Positions 56,513 to 64,000 of a DNA stretch of 64,000 nucleotides are shown here, one piece after another. The position numbers were made by a program, and so were the translations under genes. Origin of the DNA: Zymoseptoria tritici IPO323 (Eukaryota > Ascomycota > Dothideomycetes > Mycosphaerellales > Mycosphaerellaceae); contig NC_018212.1 of the NCBI RefSeq assembly GCF_000219625.1, positions 1,816,501-1,880,500 on the forward strand. The letters are read 5' to 3'. Below the pieces are notes generated by a model. That model was not told the DNA's origin, made no database searches, and saw nothing but the letters and a program-made list of their open reading frames with translations. The stretch's first letter is position 1. Every line of letters starts with the position of its first letter.

Positions 56513-57697
56513 ATCATTGGCGCGCAGCTTGATGACTTGATTTGAGGGGAAGAGAAGGAGAAATTGAAGAACAGGAAGAAGAAGAGAGACGAGTCTGTGG
56601 ACGATTAATGTATATCCCGTCCCTGCTGTAGACGGATGTGGTGTTGGATTTCTTACCTTTCTTATTCATTCGACTATTTTTATGATGCAGTATAGTCTAT
56701 ACTTCTATATACATATACTTACTGCTGAAGATTTTTAGTCACATTCGTGGAGGATGTGCGATATCCTACAAGTTCTTGTTCATCTCATCGTTCGTGATCG
56801 GGCTCGTCGGGGTGCCAATGCAGTTCACTACCGCTTCATGGCAACTTCACTGACGACTGGAGAGGAATACGAGCAAGGATGTTCCAAGACGGCTCGTAAA
56901 TCGGTCTTCTCAGCGATTTGACAATGCTCAAGTTGCTACGGCTTTCCTAGAAACCTTCCGTGAGAGAACGACGAAGCAAAGCCAAAGTCCCGTGCGGCAT
57001 GAATGGGTAAATCTGGTTCGCTTGACAGCTTCACTGGGAGCGATGATACAGATGGGACTGGGAAGAAGTACTGTATTGTAATCCGGACCTGCCATACCGT
57101 GTCGGCAGCTTGCTCGGCCCAGAGATCGACTGCTATCTCGGTACGTCCGTATCAGGCGACGCTGTTCTTGATCATGTCTCCACGTGGACACGCTTTGACC
57201 GTGTCACGGTTGGTAGATTTGTGGTCCTGTCTGTGCACCCAGCACTCGAGCGTGGGCGTGTGGAGCAGAGAGTCTCAAGGATTGCGGGTGTCTTGAGGGT
57301 AAAGAGATGGAACGGTGTCCCGGCTGACATGAAAGTGCCTCCTGACTTCATCTCATCACCAAGGCTACTCAAGCGATTCCCAGTCTCGCCATGGCTGTCG
57401 AGTCGACTCGTGGGCATCGTCGCTTCGAAGGACCAGCAGAAACGCAAGGGCCTGCTGGCGTCGTCGACTGAAGACTGTCGCTCGTATGACCATGTTCACC
57501 AATACAGTCCCTGCTGACAGCAGGAGCTCTGGCGATGCCAGTGTGCTGACGAATGAGGCGGTTAACATGCAATCGCCGTCGTTCTTGCTCATCGTCTCTC
57601 CAATATCGATCAAAGCAAATTCTCCTCACTGCTGTCCCAAAATCAGACTGCAAATCACCTGTACCAATACCCATTCCAGCACAGCAAGACCGCCATC
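56513..57697. other. 3' flank and unassigned sequence
   Basis: The first 200 bp are the AT-rich 3' region of the surface-protein gene. A plus-strand frame at 57110-57517 (136 codons, beginning MLGPEIDCYLGTSVSG) has some coding character but no recognised domain and no clear start context. I leave it unannotated. Confidence 0.4.
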
Positions 57698-57853
57698 ATG
57701 CGATTCTTCGACAACGTGGAGCTCCTCGCCTTCGCCGCCCTCTTCACCATGGCTTTCGCCGCAGCCGTGCCCGACCCCAAGCCAGCCGCCGCAGCCCTGC
57801 CAATTATTTGCGTCCCGGGCAACTGTCCATCGTTCTGCGGCTCCCTCTGCTAG
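57698..57853 (+). CDS. Tiny secreted four-cysteine peptide (copy B)
   Basis: 51 residues: signal peptide at about 1-23 (MRFFDNVELLAFAALFTMAF, then AAA), VPDPKPAAAALPII, then a core C38-x4-C43-x3-C47-x3-C51 (CVPGNCPSFCGSLC) ending at the stop. Cysteine spacing is identical to the peptide at 41865. The run MA-AAAVPDP-P and the DNA just after the stop (GATTC...TCTGTTCCGCC...GCTGACGT) are also shared, so the two are paralogues about 16 kb apart. Start context CCATCATG. Function unknown; effector, antimicrobial or signalling peptide are all possible. Copy B lacks the Gly-rich tail of copy A. Confidence 0.6.
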   Translation: MRFFDNVELLAFAALFTMAFAAAVPDPKPAAAALPIICVPGNCPSFCGSLC

Positions 57854-60178
57854 TGGTCCCGCGTGCACGCTCGCGCCAAGTCAATGCAGTCTACGACGGG
57901 TTTCCTATCCTGTAGATTCGTTCTGTTCCGCCGCTTGTCGGGGCTTTCATGCTGACGTCGTGGGTTGCGCAGATTGTGCCTTCTTGATTGCGCGGACGAA
58001 TGACAGCGGCATCGTCCCATCTTCCACCTGTGAGTCCTTCCATACGCCGAAGTCTTGTTCTCGCAGAGGGAGGAGGATGACTGCTGACCGGCGTCGCATC
58101 AGATGTTCCATGCGATCGGCCTCACTTGCTCGGTCGGTCCCTTTCGCCATGTTTCGCGCACGACGCAGGATTCACACAATGCATTTCAAAGCTTTCTCTT
58201 CGATCGACCTCACTCGCTTGGTCGCCTTCGGCATCTCTCGCGCACAACAAGGCGTTCGATGATGCACTCTGGCTTTTTCTTTTCTCGGTTCTGGTCTTTA
58301 CTCGGAGGATAGATTGCGGGCAGGAGTCGTCAACGCCGGCGGCGACGGATACGGGCCAAGGATGGTGTTTGGCTGTCTGTCTTCAAGGTCAATGAGCCGT
58401 TGGACGATGAGGGGTCTGATATCTGTTTCACCTGTACTTTGTATCCGAAATTCGCTCGCTTCATCGCTCGTCCTCGTACGCTCCCCAAGTCTCCAAGACT
58501 CAGACTAAACCGCTTCGCAGGCTGGTATCTCCATGCTGTCCCATGGGATTGGTCTTTCTTGTGCGTTTCGTCTTCTGCGATATGACGCTAATGCTTCGCC
58601 TCGATGCGGCTTTGCATCTTCTTCAGCGGCTACTTGGTGCTAGCCTGCGCCGTCACTCTCGTATGCATTGTGCTTGCCCTTATTGCCACGCCCACGGCTC
58701 GGTAGGGGTCCGTTAGCCAGGCTACCAGCAGCGTCGACGATGCGATTCCGTCATTTTCGGAGCCTCGGAGATCCAGCAGGGACAGACTACTGCACATCAT
58801 ACGGAAGCATCCAATGACTTTGTTCGCACTCGGTGCATGCCCATCCCACCCAGCGTGTGACTACCATTGTACTGAGCGAGTCTTCGGCTCGTGCACGGGG
58901 TCCAGCGATCTCAAGCATCTCAGCTTTCGCTTGCGGAAGCGCACGGTACAAGGGCCGGCAAAGTCCAGGCCAGAGACTTGGACAGACGAATGGAAGATGA
59001 GGTCGATGGCTGGTCCATTAGTTCCTGCTCACTCGAGCAGTTCCTCGTAGTATATGGCGCTAGAGCTGGAGATCCACGCATACCCGCCCATCGGTACAGT
59101 TTGCAATCCTCGGGGATGTGGTCATGGAGGAGGCACTCATGCGCTCCGGTGACGCAGGAGATGTCTTCGATGTCCGATTCATGATCCGTGGACCAGTGGG
59201 CCCACGTCAGAGAGTGTGCGAGTGGTAACCAGGTCCTGGAGATGTGGCGAGTGGACCCACATCGGTTGCGGCCAGCGAATCTTTGCCTCGCCTGGCGAGT
59301 ACGCAGCAAAGAAGCTAGAGCAGAGGTCGTAGTCCCGAATCTCCGTCGTCCAGGTAAGAATGTGCCCGGCAAGTCGACCTCCACGATTGTCTCTTCAAGT
59401 CCGTATAGATCAAGATGATGAGGTCGGAGCAAGTAGAAGGCGAGTCTAGTAGACTATTTGATCCCGTCTGCTGAAGTCAACGATGGAGGTGATGCGTTGC
59501 TGGTCGATGGACGGTGATTCGAGGCCACGGCATCGTTGTATGAGACCGCGTCTCAGGCCGGTGTGAAATTGATATGTCGTGTGAGAGCAAAGAGATGGGA
59601 GCGAGCATGGGACAGCGAGTCGAGTCGGCCACGCTGGCACGGAAGAGAGCAAAGAGAGCGAATAAAGCCGCGAGAAAGGAATATGCTGTTGGCAATCACC
59701 GTATCGTCCGAGGAAACATTTTTCTCACGCGGAGATTCTCCTACCTTTCTTGCCGAGGAGAAGTAGTCAAGGGAAAGAGCCATCGCCATGGACGGAGTCG
59801 TGCAATTTGCAGAACAGTGACTGGACATGATTTTGACGTGATAGTTAATCAAATAGGATGTCCTGGATATGAGCGGAAAAGGAATCGAAACCAATGTGAG
59901 ATCCGGCCAGCCAGCAGAGGGTTGAGGAGGCTCTTGTCAAAATGGTAGTCATGCTCAAGACCATCCGGGACATCATTCCGGTTTGCTGTACAAAGCATGG
60001 AAACCGTGAGCGGAATCGCAGGTCGTCGCATCTGCCTATAAATCGTCAGATCGTAGGAAGTTGATTGGGTGGGGCACGCCAGCGAGCTCCCAATCACGAA
60101 GTTGACGGCCGTTGTCTCAGATCCATGGATGCAGTGTCCTCGTCTCGTCCGAGTTTTCTGGAGGCCCTCTCCAATCAA
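57854..60178. other. No supported gene over about 2.3 kb
   Basis: Overlapping accidental frames. A minus-strand frame at 58920-59432 (170 codons) is the longest without domain support. The right end is the 3' flank of ureG. Confidence 0.45.
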
Positions 60179-61017
60179 TCACTTCTTTACGCTCCCCTCT
60201 GCCGCTCCGCTTCCCCTCCATGCACTCAGTATGAGCGCAACGATATGTTCCACAGCAACTCCATTCTTCACCTGCGCGAAAATGGTCGGCCCTCCCTCCC
60301 TCATCTTCCTCGCATCCCTCTCCATGACTCCCAGATCCGCACCAATCAGCTCCGCCAGATCGGTCTTATTCACGACCAACAGATCGCTCTGCGTGATACC
60401 CGGTCCGCCTTTTCGTGGAATCTTGTCTCCTCCACTCACGTCAATCACGTAGATGATAAAGTCCGCCAGCTCCCTGGAGTAGTTCGCGGCCAGATTGTCA
60501 CCTCCACTCTCAATCAACAATATCTCCGTCTTGAATTCCCGATGCAAGTCCGTCAACGCGGCCAAATTCGTCGAAATGTCCTCCCTCACAGCAGCGTGCG
60601 GACAACCTCCCGTCTCGATCGCACGGATTCGTTCGGCGGGTAGAGCTTTATGCCGTGTGAGGAACTCGCAATCTTCCCGGGTGAAGATGTCGTTGGTGAC
60701 GGCGGCGATGGAGTGGGAGTCGCGGAGGGCGTGGCAGAGGGCGAGCATGAGCGCGGTTTTGCCGGATCCGACGGGTCTGGAGGAGCGTCTGCTGAGTACG
60801 GGTCGAGGACAGGGAGCTGGTTTGAGGCTTCTTACCCGCCTATGCCTACTGTGAAGGCTCGTTCTGACCAGTCTCGTCCTTCGATGATGGGCATTTCGCG
60901 GCCCAGATAAGAGCCTGGTCCCGTGAGGACTTCGTGAGTGTGGCCATGGTCGGCAGCGGCGGAGGAGGCGTGGTCGTGAGAGTGCGAGTGATCGTGTGAG
61001 TGGTCGTGTGAAGCCAT
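60179..61017 (-). CDS. ureG: Urease accessory GTPase UreG
   Basis: Exons 60836-61017 and 60179-60776, with a 59-bp intron (GTAAGA donor, CTCCAG acceptor) that splits the P-loop, giving 259 residues. The spliced product reads GIGGPVGSGKT (Walker A, Lys67), [12 protein letters not shown], the [13 protein letters not shown] metal-binding CPH motif, [15 protein letters not shown] and [11 protein letters not shown] (guanine specificity NKTD). UreG is the SIMIBI GTPase that delivers nickel to apo-urease with UreD and UreF in the cytosol. The N-terminus is unusually His-rich ([19 protein letters not shown] then DHGHTH), a nickel-binding extension known from plant and fungal UreG. No other urease gene is in the window, as is usual in fungi. 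Confidence 0.95.
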
Positions 61018-61952
61018 TGTGCGTATATGTGGTATTCAGGAGCTTATGTTGGAGGAGGGGAGATTCTTGGTGAGAGCTGTCATCCCACCCATTGCTGGTA
61101 GAGCGGTAATTCCGGTCAAAAGCCGAGGATCCTTGGTGGACGGCCGTCTGGAGGTATGTTATGCCTCAGGCAGAATCTGGTATCTCCAAGGGGCGATCGT
61201 CCATGTCGACGGTACGTACGATCTTTCCATTCGAGCATACGATGCAGCGCGGATGCCGGCTGGTGACAGTGGGCTTGTATGCGATGCTCGCTTTGGATGC
61301 TGAGTTAGAACTACCACCACCCAATTTCTCCAGGCCTGCTTAGATCGGAGGGGGTCAGTCCGTCCGCCCATGAATCAATCGACCTCTGCAGATACGCGAG
61401 TCACCAGTCACGGCGAACCACAAACCATAGTCCAGTGTCCGCCACACCCGGCCCGGGTTTCGTCTACGGCCACTGACTCGACTTTTGGGGATCATCATCA
61501 ACTCGACGGAGACAACCCCGTATCTCGACTCCAGTCCAAAGAGCGAAACATGGTAGTGAAGAGATCAAGGCTTTCAGTGGCTAGGGAATGAATGAAGCGA
61601 TGCGCGATACTGCCACCTCTCTGTTCCCGGACATGCCGACACGCTGCGAGGCACGGCGTTGCCTATGGAATCGCTGCGAGCGATCGGTTCATTGAGGTAC
61701 CTCGACCAGCTGTTCCTGACTCTGGAGCTACACATTGATGGCGCTGATGGTTTCAGACCGTGATGATTGTAGGACACGACTCGTCACAGCGACGACCGCA
61801 TCACTGCGTACTCGTATCCCGGAACTCAGTCAGAGCTTCAGGTGGAGGTGGAATCCTCGTCTTCATTATTATACGCTCGCTTCCCGCGCCTCTTCTTCTC
61901 TACCCCCGCGATATCGACCCTCGCGTTGCTTCACCACGAATCCCGGTCCACT
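61018..61952. other. Divergent intergenic region, no supported gene
   Basis: Separates ureG and the CFEM receptor gene, which are transcribed away from each other. No recognisable coding sequence. Confidence 0.45.
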
Positions 61953-63488
61953 ATGAGAATCTCTCTCTTCGCACTGGCCATCGGAGCCATCTCGCAGGTG
62001 CGAGCGCAAGCCCACATCAACCTGACCGCCGCTGCCGAGCTCCCACCATGTGTCATACAATGCGCTGTCGCCGTCTACCCAAGTCTCAACTGCACGCCAG
62101 CAGATCCTTGCTATTGCGCGAAAACAGGCCCCGTGGCCGATGCCCTCCTCGCATGTGTGACCCGCGCCTGCGACGGATTCAAAGAGTCTCTTCAGGGTCT
62201 TAGATTCCAGGCAGAGAGCTGCGGCTGGGAACGGGACCGCAACGTGGGACCGCAGACGAGGGATCTTGCCAACTCGCTGTTTGGCCTAGCGTCGTTCTTC
62301 CTCTTTGGTCGAATAGCTTCGCGTTGGCCACGCTGGGGTGGTGCTGGCTACTGGTGGGATGATCGTAAGTGTCTATACTCATCGGCAAAGCCTCGACGAA
62401 CTGGCTGATTTTGATTGGCAGTTGTGGTCTGTCTCGTCTATATTCCGGTCTTGGCCATGTTGATCTGTGGAAACTTGTCGACGACTTATGGTTTTGGCCG
62501 AGATTTATGGACGATTCCTACTCGGGATGTTGTGCGGTGGGCTAAGGTTGGTCATTATGTCGGATGGACACTGCCTATCCCTCTACTACTTACTAATCTG
62601 ACCGTGCAGATTTTCTTTTGGATGCAACCGCTCTACGTGTTGACCGCCTTCTTCACCAAGCTCTCTCTAGTCCTGCTTTACCTCCGGATCTTCCCGGCCG
62701 ATGTTGACAACCGCCAATTCCGACTCATATGCAAACTCGTAGGAGTTGTTCTGTTTCTTGCTGGCTTTTCCTGTGTTCTCGCCAACATTTTCGCTTGCCA
62801 TCCTATCTCATACGGTACGTCCCTGCCATCGTAACCACTTTACCCCTCCGATCGGAGTTCTCTAGCTGACCTCGTTGTGTAGCATGGCGCTACACCGGCC
62901 GTGCGGATGGAGCCTGCGTGGACCGCATTGCTAGTGCCTACGCCGTGGGGAGCATCAACGCCGTCTTAGACATCGTGGTCATCACCCTCCCTATCCCGCG
63001 GCTCTTCAAACTGAACGTAGCGCTGCGACAAAAGGTCGGGTACGTTATCTCCCGCTCTGCCTGCGTCGTTATCCTGCTCTAATCATCCCTTAGCGTCATC
63101 CTGTGCTTCCTCGTCGGATTCCTCGTAACGGGTGTCACCATCGTCCGGCTCTACTATGTACACTCGTTGATTCAGTACCAAAATGCCACATGGACCTGGA
63201 ACACCTTCGTCGTCTGGTGCGCGGTCGAGGTGTACTGCAGCATGTAAGCTACACATGTGTGAAAAGAATCAAGCCGTGTCGAATTGATGCTGACTGCCAC
63301 CGCCTAGGATCTGCGCCTGCATGCCGCCCATGATCGGATTGGTGAAGCGCACCTCCGCGTATATAGCCGGAAAGCTCCAGGGGCCAGTACGGAAAAGACT
63401 ACCGTCCCTCGACCACGCGCAAGACGAGAAGTCAAGCAAAGACGGCCTGACAAGGGTGGAGATCGTCGGCAAAGTATCGTCTCCTTAA
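61953..63488 (+). CDS. CFEM-domain seven-helix receptor (Pth11-like)
   Basis: Six exons: 61953-62364, 62422-62546, 62610-62814, 62883-63039, 63094-63243, 63308-63488. The five introns (54-68 bp) are all GT-AG and in phase, giving 409 residues. Signal peptide 1-19 (MRISLFALAIGAISQVRAQ) precedes a CFEM domain with eight cysteines starting at Cys33 (CVIQC, LNC, CYC, C, C, C). Seven membrane helices follow (VVCLVYIPVLAMLIC, VLTAFFTKLSLVLLYLRIF, LVGVVLFLAGFSCVLANIF, INAVLDIVVITLPIPRLF, ILCFLVGFLVTGVTIVRLYY and others), with conserved CHPISYAW and TWNTFVVWCAVEVYCSMICA. The cytoplasmic tail is short (about 60 residues). Pth11-like receptors sense surfaces or host cues in pathogens; the ligand here is unknown. 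Confidence 0.9.
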
Positions 63489-64000
63489 ACCGAGCGACGC
63501 CTGAGGAAATCAAGTCCTTTCGGCTATGCACGTCGGAGAAGAGGTCCAAGAGTGGTATCATTTGGATGCGGATTGTACGTACACGAGGCGAATCTCAGCT
63601 TTGGCTTCATGGCGTGTTCGCTGGCCGTCGGTAGTGTAACGCGCAATGAGGCCGGAAAGAAAGCCGTCATTTCATTGCTCTTCGACTCAAAGGACATGCA
63701 TTGCCATGACCAGCGTTTAGTCCCTGCAGAACATGATGCTATATAATCGGGAATGAATCTGACCGACCCCCACCCACCTAGAAACTGTGCTTCATGATTC
63801 CCTCCAACACAGACGCCATCTCTTGCGTTCTTTCTTACCTCGACTAAATCATCATCCTATGTAGGTGATGTGGTGGGTATGCAGACCAGACTCAGGCAGT
63901 GGAGACATAAATCGAGATAGTAGAATGAAAATGCCATATGGACCATGCTGCAATGTTCCAACAGGACGATCACCGCTGGACAATATCAGCGACAATGAAA
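63489..64000. other. 3' flank, no supported gene
   Basis: Downstream DNA of the receptor gene to the window edge. A 64-codon frame at 63552 has no support. Confidence 0.45.

Noticed and set aside
1..64000. CRISPR arrays, rRNA operons, bacterial-type operons or ribosome binding sites
   Set aside because: None seen. The DNA is eukaryotic, and the only regular repeats are minisatellites, microsatellites and transposon termini.

Overview
This window is nuclear DNA of a filamentous ascomycete (Pezizomycotina; a Dothideomycete is my best guess, as an inference). The basis is fungal introns of 51-160 bp with GTRNGT donors and CTRAC branch sites, fungal families (CFEM-7TM receptor, GPI-anchored Ser/Thr-rich protein, secreted GH36 alpha-galactosidase), and repeats mutated in the style of repeat-induced point mutation (RIP). 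In those repeats CpA/TpG is depleted, TpA is in excess, and Gln and Trp codons have become stops.

Left third (1-27378): a transposon graveyard broken by one small island (about 1116-4590) with a spliced coiled-coil gene. Position 1-857 is the edge of a RIP-degraded element. A minus-strand Ty3/gypsy chromovirus occupies 4741-18811, with two 302-bp LTRs and a 5-bp target duplication. A lightly mutated Tad1-like LINE (5922-11516, 15-bp target duplication) sits inside it. After a RIP-degraded spacer with a minisatellite comes a heavily degraded L1-like LINE (20298-27362, 16-bp target duplication). Two copies of a 174-184 bp element occur here. It has TG...CA ends, 5-bp target duplications and tRNA-like pol III boxes. 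One copy (19226-19409) is RIP-degraded; the other (26537-26710) is pristine inside the dead L1-like LINE.

Right two thirds (27379-64000): ordinary, sparse gene space. In order: a doubtful broken secreted protein; an iron-type alcohol dehydrogenase/maleylacetate reductase; a small coiled-coil protein; two tandem MARVEL-like membrane proteins, one frame-shifted; a PQ-loop transporter; a nucleoside monophosphate kinase divergently paired with a viperin-like radical SAM enzyme; a tiny secreted four-Cys peptide; a hypothetical protein; an alpha-galactosidase; a 2OG-Fe(II) oxygenase; a repetitive GPI-anchored surface protein with a duplicated intron-exon unit; a second secreted peptide with the same Cys spacing; the urease accessory GTPase UreG; and a CFEM-7TM receptor.

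The most interesting unit is the head-to-head pair at 38762-40990. A viperin-like enzyme and an NMP kinase share a 346-bp promoter, mirroring the vertebrate CMPK2-RSAD2 pair and suggesting a fungal nucleotide-analogue pathway. Second are the tRNA-box LTR-like short elements and the paired C-x4-C-x3-C-x3-C peptides. I saw no tRNA, rRNA or CRISPR. Splice models come from reading the sequence and are untested.
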